Source of the DNA: Rhodovulum sp. 12E13
GTDB taxonomy: Bacteria > Pseudomonadota > Alphaproteobacteria > Rhodobacterales > Rhodobacteraceae
Assembly (NCBI RefSeq): GCF_003340565.1
Contig: NZ_QPLK01000004.1
Coordinates: 62,001 to 126,000, forward strand
DNA length: 64,000 nucleotides
Reading direction: 5' to 3'
Shown: positions 16,435 to 25,566 of the stretch, in pieces
Layout of the letters: each line of letters opens with the position of its first letter
Numbering within the stretch: position 1 is the first letter of the stretch
The notes under the pieces: model-generated
Told to the model about the DNA's origin: nothing
Database searches by the model: none
Seen by the model: only the letters and a program-made list of their open reading frames with translations
Position numbers and translations under genes: made by a program

Positions 16435-17391
16435 ATGAACATCCGCAGCATGCTCGCCGCCACCACCGCCGCCGGCCTCGCGCTGGCCGGCGCCGCGACC
16501 GCGCAGGAGTACACGATCGGCATCACGCAGAACAACGTGGGCGTCGACAGCTACCAGACCACGTATGAAAAGGCGTTCATCGCCGCCGCCGAGGCCAACC
16601 CCGACGTCGAGACGGTGGTGCTCGACGCCGGCGGCGACGTCGCCCGCCAGATCGCCCAGATGGAAGACCTCATCCAGCAGGAGGTCGACGCGATCATCAT
16701 CTGGCCGACGAACGGCGAAGCGGTGATCCCCGTCGTGCGTCAGGCCTTCCAGGCCGACATCCCCGTCATCGTGACCAACTCGAACATCGCCGAGCAGGGC
16801 TTCGACTTCGTCGCCTCGTTCTCGGGGCCCGACAACATCACCCAGGGGTCGCGTTCGGCCGAGATCATGTGCGACCGCTTCAAGGAGCTCGGCATCGAGG
16901 ACGAGGCGCAGATCGTGCAGATCTCGGGCCAGCCGGGCTACACCACCGCCATCGAGCGCGCCCAGGGCTTCGAGGAGCGTCTGCCCGAGGTCTGCCCGAA
17001 CGTCACCCTGATGGAGACGCAGCCGGGCGACTGGAACCGGGAGAAGAGCCAGCAGGTGATGGAGGCCTTCCTCGTCAAGTATGACGACATCGACGGCGTC
17101 TATTCCGGCGACGATAACATGGGCGTGGGCGCCCTGAACGCCGCGCGGGCCGCGGGTCGCGCGGGCGACATCACCTTCGTCGGGGCCACCAACTTCGCCG
17201 TGGGCTACGAGGCGATGGCGGCGGGTGACTACTGGGGCTCGATCTACCAGTCGCCGGTCGATGACGCCGAGGCCGCGCTGCAGACGGCGATCGACGTGCT
17301 GAACGGCGAGGAAGTGCCCTTCCTCAACTATTTCGACACGCCGAAGATCACCCAGGAGAACATGGACGAGTTCGAGAAGCCCGTCTTCTGA
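16435..17391 (+). CDS. Periplasmic sugar-binding protein of a ribose-type ABC importer
   Basis: The 318-residue protein has a Sec signal peptide (about residues 1-24, ending AATAQE) and the two-lobe fold of the RbsB family (IGITQNNVGVDSYQTTYEKAF; QMEDLIQQEVDAIIIWPTN; VYSGDDNMGVGALNA). A strong GGAGGAG site precedes the ATG. It leads the rightward operon with two RbsC-like permeases and an RbsA-like ATPase. Ligand is unknown; the family binds pentoses, hexoses, polyols and autoinducers. Confidence 0.9.
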   Translation: MNIRSMLAATTAAGLALAGAATAQEYTIGITQNNVGVDSYQTTYEKAFIAAAEANPDVETVVLDAGGDVARQIAQMEDLIQQEVDAIIIWPTNGEAVIPVVRQAFQADIPVIVTNSNIAEQGFDFVASFSGPDNITQGSRSAEIMCDRFKELGIEDEAQIVQISGQPGYTTAIERAQGFEERLPEVCPNVTLMETQPGDWNREKSQQVMEAFLVKYDDIDGVYSGDDNMGVGALNAARAAGRAGDITFVGATNFAVGYEAMAAGDYWGSIYQSPVDDAEAALQTAIDVLNGEEVPFLNYFDTPKITQENMDEFEKPVF

Positions 17392-17466
17392 GGAACCTCC
17401 CCTGGCGGCTGCGGGGAACGCGCCTCGCAGCCGCTTCTTGCCCACAGGGTCCGCAGGGAGGACGGC

Positions 17467-18279
17467 ATGGGACGTGTATCGGGGCGCGTGTGCCTCGTGA
17501 CCGGCGCCGCGCGCGGCATCGGCCGGGCCATCGGCGAGGCCCTGCTCGACGAGGGCGCACAGGTCTGTTTCGCCGATCTCGACGGCGACAAGGTGGCCGA
17601 CGTGGCCGAGGCCGCCAACCGCCGGCTGAACGGCAACGCGGGCAACGCCATGGCGGCGGCCCTCGACGTGCGCGACCGGGCGTCGGTGCGCGACGCCATC
17701 GGCCAGGTCGTGGAGCGGTTCGGCCGGCTCGACGTGAAGTTCAACAATGCCGGCGTCAACCGGCCGATGAATTTCATGGACGTGACCGAGGACAACTGGA
17801 ATTTCATCATGGGGGTCAACGGCCTCGGCTGCCTGATCGGGATGCAGGAGGCCGCGCGCCAGATGATCGCGCAGGGCAGGGGGGCCGACGGCGTGGCGGG
17901 CAAGATCGTCAACACCGCGTCCATCGCGTCCCGGCAGGGTTTCGACAACGTGGCCCCCTACTGCGCATCAAAATGGGCGGTCGTGTCGCTCACGCAGTCG
18001 GGCGCGCGCGACCTGGCCCGCCATGGTATCGTGGTGACGGGGTTCGCCCCCGGCGTGGTGGCCACCGAGATGTGGGAGCAGGTGGACCGCGACCTGATGG
18101 AGATCGGCGCCGCAGAGCGCCCCGGCCAGGCGATGGAGGAGTTCGCCGCCGACATCCTGAAGGGACGGGTGGCCACGCCAGACGACATAACGGGTACGAC
18201 GACGTTCCTGGCCAGCAGGGACAGCGACTACATGACGGGGCAGATCGTGATGATCGACGGGGGCATGACCCTCGTCTGA
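17467..18279 (+). CDS. Short-chain dehydrogenase/reductase (SDR), paralogue 2
   Basis: The 270-residue classical SDR has TGAARGIG, FNNAGVNRP, the catalytic serine in NTASIASRQ, YCASK, and the C-terminal SDYMTGQIVMIDGG. It is clearly related to the SDR in the opposite operon (13549-14355), sharing the EDNW, APGVV, WEQ-D-DL and PDD-GT blocks. It sits between the binding protein and the permeases, which suggests that it acts on the imported compound. A GGGAGGA site lies just upstream of the ATG. Confidence 0.9.
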   Translation: MGRVSGRVCLVTGAARGIGRAIGEALLDEGAQVCFADLDGDKVADVAEAANRRLNGNAGNAMAAALDVRDRASVRDAIGQVVERFGRLDVKFNNAGVNRPMNFMDVTEDNWNFIMGVNGLGCLIGMQEAARQMIAQGRGADGVAGKIVNTASIASRQGFDNVAPYCASKWAVVSLTQSGARDLARHGIVVTGFAPGVVATEMWEQVDRDLMEIGAAERPGQAMEEFAADILKGRVATPDDITGTTTFLASRDSDYMTGQIVMIDGGMTLV

Positions 18280-18328
18280 CGCGCCTGCCCGCCATTCGCC
18301 CGGAGACGGGCACGGGAGGAGTTGAGCC

Positions 18329-19339
18329 ATGAGCGAGGCTGCGCAGGAAAGGCCTGCCCGCGGTGCGGGGGGATTGACCGGTGCGAAGGTCGGCACCTTT
18401 CTGGCGAAGCAGGGCATCCTGATCGCCTTCATCCTGTTCATGGTCGGCTTCACGCTGGCCAACGACCGCTTTCTCGACCCCGACAACATACTCGGCGTGA
18501 TCCGCTCCTCGGCGATCCTGGGCGTGATGGCGCTCGGCGTCACGTTCGTGGTCATCAGCGGCAACCTCGACCTGTCGGTGGGCTCGCTGATGAGCTTTTC
18601 GACCATCGTGGTCCTCGATCTGCACGACACGCTGGGTCCGGCGCTGGCGATCCCGGCGATGTTCGGGCTGACGCTGGCGATCGGGGCGGTGATCGGATTT
18701 CTCGTCGGCTATCTCCGGCTCAACTCGCTGATCGTGACGCTGGGGATGCTATCGGCGATCCACGGCCTCACTCTCACGTGGTCGGGCGGCCAGAACATGG
18801 ACATCGCCGACAAGGAGGGCACGTGGTTTTCCGTGTTCGGGCAGGGCACGGCGCTGGGCATTCCGGTGCCCATCCTGATGTTCGCCCTCCTCGCCGCGGT
18901 GCTGGGAATCGTGCTGGCCAAGACCCCCTTCGGGCGCAAGGTGTATGCGGTCGGGGGCAACGGGACGGCCGCCACCTTTTCCGGCATCCGGCGGGCGCGG
19001 ACGGTGTTCACCTGCTACCTGATCTCGGCCTTCTGCGTGGCGACGGCGGGCCTGATCCAGGCGAGCCGGTCGATGGGCTCGCAGAACACCGTGGGTCAGG
19101 GGATGGAGCTCGAGGTGCTCGCGGCCGTCATCCTCGGCGGCGCCTCTCTGATGGGCGGTTCGGGGACGATCTTCAAGACCGTCATCGGCGTGCTGATCCT
19201 GGGCTTCATCCAGAACGGCCTGCTGCTGATCGGGCTGCAGTTCTACGTCCAGTTCGTCGTGACCTGGATCATCATCATCCTGGCGGTCTGGCTGGACATC
19301 GCGGCGAAGCGCGGCCGGCTGCTGTCGCCGATCGCCTGA
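18329..19339 (+). CDS. Ribose-type ABC transporter permease 1
   Basis: The 336-residue RbsC-like permease has eight or more hydrophobic segments, the ISGNLDLSVGSLM motif typical of the family, and the C-terminal GGASLMGGSGT segment. It exceeds the usual length slightly because of a hydrophilic N-terminal tail. GGGAGGAG precedes the start. It forms the membrane channel with the next gene; two different permeases imply a heterodimer. Confidence 0.93.
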   Translation: MSEAAQERPARGAGGLTGAKVGTFLAKQGILIAFILFMVGFTLANDRFLDPDNILGVIRSSAILGVMALGVTFVVISGNLDLSVGSLMSFSTIVVLDLHDTLGPALAIPAMFGLTLAIGAVIGFLVGYLRLNSLIVTLGMLSAIHGLTLTWSGGQNMDIADKEGTWFSVFGQGTALGIPVPILMFALLAAVLGIVLAKTPFGRKVYAVGGNGTAATFSGIRRARTVFTCYLISAFCVATAGLIQASRSMGSQNTVGQGMELEVLAAVILGGASLMGGSGTIFKTVIGVLILGFIQNGLLLIGLQFYVQFVVTWIIIILAVWLDIAAKRGRLLSPIA

Positions 19340-19355
19340 GGAGGAGGGTAGCGTG

Positions 19356-20357
19356 ATGGCACCTGGCAGACTGAGCACGTTCCTCCGCAGCGGCGCGATC
19401 TGGGCGTTCATCGCTCTCGAGCTTGCCTTCTTCTCGATCGCCGGCCAGTTCCTGTCGGCCTCGGACACGGCCTTCCTGACGTGGGACAGCCTGCTGCTGC
19501 TGCTCAAGCAGTCGGCGCCCCTGGGCATCATCGCCATGGGGATGACCCTCGTCATGGTCAACGGCAACATCGACCTGTCGGTCGGCGCGATCTTCGCGCT
19601 GGCCGCCGTGATCCTGCTCGACAGCATGACGTGGCCCTTCATGGCGGCGATGGGCGACTGGTCGCTCCCGCTGGCATGGGTGTTCGCGCTGCTGGTCGGT
19701 GTGGCGCTCGGGGCGGTCAACGGCTTCCTCGTGTGGAAGACCGGCGTCGACGCCTTCATCGTCACGCTGGGGGCCATGCTGGGCTTCCGCGGCCTCGTCT
19801 TCATGTACAACGGCGAGCAGCCGACCTCGCACCTCAACTGGACGCTGGTGGATTTCGCCGAGGCGCAGTTTCTCGGGTTGCACACCGCGACGTGGTTCCT
19901 GCTGCTCGTCACCGTCGGGATGTGGTGGCTGATGAACCGCACCGTGCACGGGCGCAACGCCTACGCCATCGGCGACAACCGCGAGGCGGCGGTGAATGCC
20001 GGCATCCGGGTGGGGCCGCACATGATGATCAACTTCATGATCATCGGCTTCCTCGCGGCCCTCTCGGCGGTGGTGTTCTATTCCGAGACGGGGTCGGTGA
20101 ACCCCAATGACGGGATGCTCTACGAACTGTGGATCATCACCGCCGTCGTCCTGGGCGGAACCAAGCTGACCGGCGGCTCGGGCTCGATCGTCTCCACCCT
20201 CGGCGGGGTGCTGGCGATCCAGATCCTGCGCCGCGGGCTCAACCATATCGGCGCCGACACGTCGACGGTGAACCTGGTGATCGGCCTCATCCTGATCGCG
20301 GTGCTGTTCCTCGACCGGCAGCTGAACGTGAAGGGCAAGGAGGCCCTGAGGATATGA
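19356..20357 (+). CDS. Ribose-type ABC transporter permease 2
   Basis: This 333-residue RbsC-like permease has the VNGNIDLSVGAIFAL motif and the GGTKLTGGSGS segment, with multiple membrane helices. It starts 16 bp after permease 1. An in-frame GTG one codon upstream (19353) is an alternative; GGAGG is well placed for either. The end overlaps the ATPase start as ATGA, so translation is coupled. Confidence 0.92.
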   Translation: MAPGRLSTFLRSGAIWAFIALELAFFSIAGQFLSASDTAFLTWDSLLLLLKQSAPLGIIAMGMTLVMVNGNIDLSVGAIFALAAVILLDSMTWPFMAAMGDWSLPLAWVFALLVGVALGAVNGFLVWKTGVDAFIVTLGAMLGFRGLVFMYNGEQPTSHLNWTLVDFAEAQFLGLHTATWFLLLVTVGMWWLMNRTVHGRNAYAIGDNREAAVNAGIRVGPHMMINFMIIGFLAALSAVVFYSETGSVNPNDGMLYELWIITAVVLGGTKLTGGSGSIVSTLGGVLAIQILRRGLNHIGADTSTVNLVIGLILIAVLFLDRQLNVKGKEALRI

Positions 20358-21868
20358 CCAAGCCGGCGCTGAGACTGGAAAACATCGTCAAGACCTTTCC
20401 CGGCGTCCGCGCGCTCGACGGCGTCTCGTTCGAGGTGCTGCCTGGCGAGGTGCACGCCCTGATGGGCGAGAACGGGGCCGGCAAGAGCACGCTGATGAAG
20501 GTGCTCGGCGGCATCCATCAACCCAACGAGGGCCGCATCCTGGTGGGCGAGGAACCGGTCGTGATGACCAACCCGCTCGAGGCCAAGGCCAAGGGCATCG
20601 TCTTCATCCACCAGGAGCTGTCGCTCGCCGAAGAGCTGACGGTGGCCGAGAACATCTATCTCGGCGAGCTGCCGCGGAAGAGCTTCGGCCGCGTGGACTG
20701 GGCGAAGCTCCATGCGCAGACGAACGAGATCCTGAAGAAGCTGAAGGTGGGGTTCGACGCGCGCACGACCGTCGGCTCGCTTTCGATCGCCAATCAGCAG
20801 ATGGTGGAGATCGCCCGCGCGCTGACGGTCGACGCCAAGGCGGTGATCTTCGACGAGCCGACAGCCTCGCTGACCGACGCAGAGAAGGTCGTGCTGTTCG
20901 AGGTGATCGAGGATCTCAGGAATGACGGGGTGGGGATCATCTACATCTCGCACCGGATGGAGGAGATCTTCAAGATCACCGACCGGATCAGCGTGCTGCG
21001 CGATGGCCAGTATCGGGGCACGCTGGTGACGGCCGAGACGACCGAGGACGAGGTGACGCAACTGATGATCGGCCGCTCGCTCGATCTCAGCCGCAACCAC
21101 GAGCACGCCGAGCTGGGCGACGTGGCGCTCGAGGTGCGGGGGCTGTCCTGCGGCGACCTCTACCGCGACATCTCCTTCGAGATCCGGCGCGGCGAGGTGG
21201 TGGGCTTCTACGGCCTCGTGGGCGCCGGGCGCACCGAGATCGCCGAGACGCTCTTCGGCCTTCGCGCGCCGTCGGCCGGGCAGATCCTGCTCGACGGCCA
21301 GGAGGTTCATCTGCACTCGCCGGCCGACGCGATCGAGCGCGGCATCAGCCTCGTGCCCGAGGATCGCAAGGGGCAGGGCCTGGTGCTCGGCATGAACTGC
21401 CGGGACAACATGACCCTGCCTCAGGTGGGCGACCTGACCGCCGGCCCCTTCGTCTCGGACGGGGCCGAGGTGGCGATATTCGACCAGTACCGCGACAAGC
21501 TGGACATCCGCACGCCCGGGTGGCGCCAGTTGGTCGGCAACCTGTCGGGCGGCAACCAGCAGAAGATCGTGATCGGCAAATGGCTGTCGATGCACCCCAC
21601 GCTGCTGATCGTGGACGAGCCGACGCGCGGCATCGACGTCGGGTCCAAGTCGGAAATCCACAAGCTGATCCGCCAGCTCGCCAGCCAGGGCTACGCGGTG
21701 ATGGTCATCTCGTCGGAGATGCCCGAGGTGCTGCATGTCAGCGACCGGATCGTGGCGATGTATCACGGCGAACTGATCCGCACGTTCACCTCGGACGAGG
21801 TGACGGAAGACAGCCTCATTCAGGCGATCTCGGGCATCCGCGCCGAGGGCGGCGGCAAGGCGGCGTGA
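20354..21868 (+). CDS. Ribose-type ABC transporter ATP-binding protein (two ATPase domains)
   Basis: The 504-residue RbsA/XylG-like protein has two nucleotide-binding domains. The first has Walker A GENGAGKST near residue 39 and Walker B VIFDEPTASL. The second has the family's divergent Walker A GLVGAGRTE and a signature LSGGNQQK followed by LIVDEPTRGID. It powers uptake through the two upstream permeases. ATGA and GTGA overlaps tie it to both neighbours. Confidence 0.95.
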   Translation: MTKPALRLENIVKTFPGVRALDGVSFEVLPGEVHALMGENGAGKSTLMKVLGGIHQPNEGRILVGEEPVVMTNPLEAKAKGIVFIHQELSLAEELTVAENIYLGELPRKSFGRVDWAKLHAQTNEILKKLKVGFDARTTVGSLSIANQQMVEIARALTVDAKAVIFDEPTASLTDAEKVVLFEVIEDLRNDGVGIIYISHRMEEIFKITDRISVLRDGQYRGTLVTAETTEDEVTQLMIGRSLDLSRNHEHAELGDVALEVRGLSCGDLYRDISFEIRRGEVVGFYGLVGAGRTEIAETLFGLRAPSAGQILLDGQEVHLHSPADAIERGISLVPEDRKGQGLVLGMNCRDNMTLPQVGDLTAGPFVSDGAEVAIFDQYRDKLDIRTPGWRQLVGNLSGGNQQKIVIGKWLSMHPTLLIVDEPTRGIDVGSKSEIHKLIRQLASQGYAVMVISSEMPEVLHVSDRIVAMYHGELIRTFTSDEVTEDSLIQAISGIRAEGGGKAA

Positions 21869-22734
21869 GGGTCGCCGTCGTCGGGCTGGGGCGCATGGGC
21901 GCGCCCATGGCGCGCAACCTCGCGCGGGCCGGGCACGACCTGGTGCTGTGGAACCGTACGCGCGACAAGGCCGCGGCGCTCGGGGCGCAGATCGGCGCCG
22001 GGGTAGTCGATACGCCCCGGGCGGCGGCGGCGGGCGCCGAGGCGGTGGTGACGATGCTGGCCGACGATCCCTCGTCGGAGGCGGTGCATCACGGGCCGGA
22101 CGGCCTGTTCGCCGCGGGCGGGCCGCGCGTGATGCTCGAGATGGGCACGATGAGCCCCGACCACATCCGCGCGCTGGCCGCAGAGGCGCCCGAGGGCGTG
22201 ACGGTGATCGACGCGCCGGTCTCGGGGGCGACGCAGGCGGCGGCGGATGCGCAGCTGCTGATCATGGCGGGCTGCGCGGAGGGGCAGGCCGCGCCCCTGC
22301 GGCCCCTCCTCGACGCGATGGGGCGCAAGACGATCTGCCTCGGCGCTGTCGGCGCGGGCGCGATCATGAAGCTCGCCGTCAATTCGCTGATCCACGGCCT
22401 CAACCAGACGCTGGCCGAGGCGGTGACGCTGGCCGAGGCGGCGGGCATCCCGCGCGAGGCGGCATTCGACGTGATCGGGGCGAGCGCAGCCGCGGCGCCG
22501 ATGATCGGGTATCGCCGGCCGCTCTATCTCGACGAGGCCGCCCATGACGTGACCTTCACGGTGGCGCTGGCGAAGAAGGACATGGCGGTCACCGCGGCGC
22601 TGGCCGAGGCGCTGGGCACGGCGATGCCGCAGGGGCGCGTGACGCTCGACATCCTGGAAGAGGCCGAGCGCGCGGGCTTCGGCGCGCGTGACTTGGCCTC
22701 AATCCTGACGTTCATGGGAGACAGACAGGCATGA
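21865..22734 (+). CDS. 3-hydroxyisobutyrate dehydrogenase-family oxidoreductase
   Basis: The 289-residue protein has an N-terminal dinucleotide-binding motif (GLGRMGAPMA), the DAPVSG substrate motif and the catalytic lysine in GAIMKLAVN. The family includes 3-hydroxyisobutyrate, tartronate-semialdehyde and threonate-type dehydrogenases, all acting on beta-hydroxy acids. The GTG start overlaps the ATPase stop by four bases (GTGA). In this operon it likely acts on a sugar-acid or hydroxy-acid intermediate. Confidence 0.88.
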   Translation: MRVAVVGLGRMGAPMARNLARAGHDLVLWNRTRDKAAALGAQIGAGVVDTPRAAAAGAEAVVTMLADDPSSEAVHHGPDGLFAAGGPRVMLEMGTMSPDHIRALAAEAPEGVTVIDAPVSGATQAAADAQLLIMAGCAEGQAAPLRPLLDAMGRKTICLGAVGAGAIMKLAVNSLIHGLNQTLAEAVTLAEAAGIPREAAFDVIGASAAAAPMIGYRRPLYLDEAAHDVTFTVALAKKDMAVTAALAEALGTAMPQGRVTLDILEEAERAGFGARDLASILTFMGDRQA

Positions 22735-23444
22735 AGGCCTCTCTTTTCGTCGGCGGTTGGGAGGGGCACACGCCCACCGACTTCGCCGACTGGTGCGAAG
22801 GGTTGCTGAAGGAAAACGGCTTCGAGGTCGATGTGCGCGACACGCTCGCGCCGCTGGCCGACCCCGACGGGATGGCCGATGTCGACCTGATCGTGCCGAT
22901 CTGGTCGTCGGCGCGCTCGGCCCACCGCCCCGAATTCGGCAACATGACGAAGCAGGAGGAGGACGGCCTGCTCGAGCTGGTCGGCAAGGGCTGCGGCCTG
23001 GCCGGTTGGCACGGCCACATGGGCGACGCCTTCCGCGACCGGCCGACCTATCACTTTCTCATCGGGGGGCAGTTCGTGGCGCACCCGCCGGGCTGGCCCG
23101 ACAACCCCGTGCCGTCGGACGATTTCGTCGACTACGACGTGACGATCTGCAAGCCGCACCACCCTCTGGTCGAAGGCATCGGCAGCTTCCGCCTGCACTC
23201 GGAGCAGTATTACATGCTCGTCGATCCCTCGAACGAGGTGCTGGCCACGACGACCTTCTCGGGCGAGCACCTGTGGTGGATCGAGGGCACCGTGATGCCC
23301 GTGGTCTGGACCCGGCGTTGGGACCGGGGGCGCATCTTCTACTGCTCGATCGGGCACACGCTCGACGACCTCAAGGTGCCGCAGGTGACCGAGATGATCC
23401 GGCGCGGCGCGCTCTGGGCCGCGCGCGGCGCCGCTCCGGCCTGA
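22731..23444 (+). CDS. ThuA-like (trehalose utilisation) domain protein
   Basis: The 237-residue protein has a ThuA-like class I glutamine-amidotransferase fold: FVGGWEGHTP at the start, a GLAGWHGHMGDAF block, and EHLWWIEGTVMPVVWTRRWDRGRIFY near the end. ThuA proteins occur in sugar catabolic loci, where they convert keto-sugars, though most are uncharacterised. The ATG overlaps the upstream stop (ATGA). It is the last gene of the rightward catabolic operon. Confidence 0.85.
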   Translation: MKASLFVGGWEGHTPTDFADWCEGLLKENGFEVDVRDTLAPLADPDGMADVDLIVPIWSSARSAHRPEFGNMTKQEEDGLLELVGKGCGLAGWHGHMGDAFRDRPTYHFLIGGQFVAHPPGWPDNPVPSDDFVDYDVTICKPHHPLVEGIGSFRLHSEQYYMLVDPSNEVLATTTFSGEHLWWIEGTVMPVVWTRRWDRGRIFYCSIGHTLDDLKVPQVTEMIRRGALWAARGAAPA

Positions 23445-23477
23445 TCCGCCCCCCTCGCCGAGCACGGCCCCCGGTCG

Positions 23478-25556
23478 CTAGTCGCCCGCCTCCGCGATGG
23501 CGGCGAGGAAGGCGGCGCCGAAGCGCTCGACCTTCATCTCGCCCATGCCGGGGATGCGGGCGAGGTCCGCCTCCGTCGCGGGGCGCCGCTCGGCGATCTG
23601 GCGCAGCGTCGAGTGGGTGCAGGAGAGATGCTTGCCCGTCCCGTCCTCGCCGCGGGCGAGCCGCAGCTGGATCGCCTGCAGCCGGTCGAAGAGCGGGCCG
23701 GCGTCGGAGCCCGCCAGCCTGCGGCGCGCGGGGTGCAGCCCGGGCGCGGGGGCGCCGGCGATCACCTCGAGAAAGGCCGTGCCGTAGCGCTCCAGCTTGG
23801 TCGCGCCGACGCCCGAGATGCCGGCCATCGCGTCGAGCGAGGCCGGGCGGCGCTCGGCCATCTCGATCAGCGTCTTGTCGTTGAAGACGACATAGGGCGG
23901 CACGCCCTGCGCCTCGGCCAGCGCACGCCGCTTCGCCTTGAGCGCCGAGAGCAGCGGTGCGTCCTCGTCGGACACCAGCGCCTTGGGCTGGGGCCGGCCG
24001 CGCTCGCGCGCCAGCGCGTCGCGGCGCAGGGTGATCGCCTGCTCGTCGCGCAGGATGGGGCGGGCGGCCTCGGTCATGCGCAGCGCGCCATGGCGCTCGG
24101 GGTCCGGGCGGATCAGGTCGTGCCCCATCATCTGCCGAAAGATCGCCTGCCACTGGCGCTTGTCCCAGTCGCGCCCGACCCCGAAGGTGGGCAGCCCGTC
24201 ATGCCCCCGCTGGCGCACCTTGTCGGTGGCGTTGCCCGTCAGAATGTCGATCAGGTGCCCCGCGCCGAAGCTCTCGCCCGTGCGCAGCGCCGCCGAGAGG
24301 GCCATGCGCACGGGCGTCGTGCCGTCGAACGTGTCCGGCGGACGGTCGCACAGATCGCAGTTGCCGCAGGGCTCCGGCATTTCCTCGCCGAAATAGGCGA
24401 GCAGCTGGCGTCGGCGGCAGCCCAGAGCCTCGGCCAGCCCCAGCAGCGCATTGAGCCGCCCGTGATCGGCCGCCTTGCGCTCGGGGGGGGCGAGGCCCTC
24501 GTCGATCTGCGCGCGCCGCAGGCGGATGTCCTCGGGGCCGTAGAGGGTAAGCGTCTCGGCGGGCGCGCCGTCGCGGCCCGCGCGCCCGATCTCCTGGTAA
24601 TAGGCCTCGATCGACTTGGGCAGATCGGCATGGGCGACCCAGCGGATGTCGGGCTTGTCCACCCCCATGCCGAAGGCGACGGTGGCCACCACGATCAGCC
24701 CGTCCTCGCGCTGGAATGCCGCCTCGACCTCGCGGCGCGCGTCGGCCTCCATACCGCCGTGGTAGAACAGCGCAGCGTGGCCCGCCTCGCGCAACCCCTG
24801 CGCCAGCGCCTCGGTGCGCGCCCGCGTGCCGCAATAGACGATGCCCGAGCGGCCCCTGCGCACATCGGCGAAGCGCAGGATCTGGGCGCGCGGGCTATCC
24901 TTCGGCTGGAAGGCGAGGTGGATGTTGGGTCGGTCGAAGCCGCGCAGGAAGGTGCGCGGCGCGCGGCCGGCGAAGAGCCGCGCCACGATCTCGTCGCGCG
25001 TCTCGGCGTCGGCGGTGGCGGTGAAGGCGGCGAGAGGCACGCCGAGGGCCTGCCGCAGCGCGCCGATCCGCAGGTAGTCGGGGCGGAAGTCGTGCCCCCA
25101 CTGGCTGACGCAATGGGCTTCGTCCACCGCGATGAGCCGCACGCCCGCCCGCGCCAGCACCCTGTCCATCGCGCCCGAGGCGAGGCGCTCGGGCGCGAGG
25201 TAGAGCAGTTTCAGCCGGCCCGCGTCCAGGTCGCGCCAGACCGCGTCGGTCTCGTCGTCGGTGTTGCCCGAGGTCAGCGCGCCGGCGGCCACGCCCGCCT
25301 CGCGGAGGGCGCGCACCTGGTCGCGCATCAGCGCGATGAGCGGCGAGACGACAAGCGTGACGCCATCGCGGCAGATCGCCGGAAGCTGGTAGCAGAGCGA
25401 CTTGCCGCCGCCCGTTGGCATGATCGCCAGCGTGTCTGCCCCGCGCAGCACGGTCTCGACAATCTCTTCCTGGCCGGGGCGGAAACTGCCGAACCCGAAG
25501 ACCGAGCGCAGCGCCTCGCGCGGGTCGCGCGCACCCTGTGCCGGCTCGTCGCGCAC
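23478..25556 (-). CDS. recQ: ATP-dependent DNA helicase RecQ with two HRDC domains
   Basis: The 692-residue protein is a 3'-5' superfamily 2 helicase: Walker A MPTGGGKS (K52), DEAH box (D145-H148), helicase C-terminal domain, and a zinc-binding RQC region (FGEEMPEPCGNCDLCDRPP). Two HRDC domains, about residues 530-600 and 615-690, each contain the I-G-G-KLERYG-like helix-hairpin, whereas many RecQ proteins have one. The start is a GTG ten bases after the yggT stop. It acts in recombination and fork repair. Confidence 0.93.
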   Translation of the reverse strand: MRDEPAQGARDPREALRSVFGFGSFRPGQEEIVETVLRGADTLAIMPTGGGKSLCYQLPAICRDGVTLVVSPLIALMRDQVRALREAGVAAGALTSGNTDDETDAVWRDLDAGRLKLLYLAPERLASGAMDRVLARAGVRLIAVDEAHCVSQWGHDFRPDYLRIGALRQALGVPLAAFTATADAETRDEIVARLFAGRAPRTFLRGFDRPNIHLAFQPKDSPRAQILRFADVRRGRSGIVYCGTRARTEALAQGLREAGHAALFYHGGMEADARREVEAAFQREDGLIVVATVAFGMGVDKPDIRWVAHADLPKSIEAYYQEIGRAGRDGAPAETLTLYGPEDIRLRRAQIDEGLAPPERKAADHGRLNALLGLAEALGCRRRQLLAYFGEEMPEPCGNCDLCDRPPDTFDGTTPVRMALSAALRTGESFGAGHLIDILTGNATDKVRQRGHDGLPTFGVGRDWDKRQWQAIFRQMMGHDLIRPDPERHGALRMTEAARPILRDEQAITLRRDALARERGRPQPKALVSDEDAPLLSALKAKRRALAEAQGVPPYVVFNDKTLIEMAERRPASLDAMAGISGVGATKLERYGTAFLEVIAGAPAPGLHPARRRLAGSDAGPLFDRLQAIQLRLARGEDGTGKHLSCTHSTLRQIAERRPATEADLARIPGMGEMKVERFGAAFLAAIAEAGD

Positions 25557-25566
25557 GGGCCTTGCC

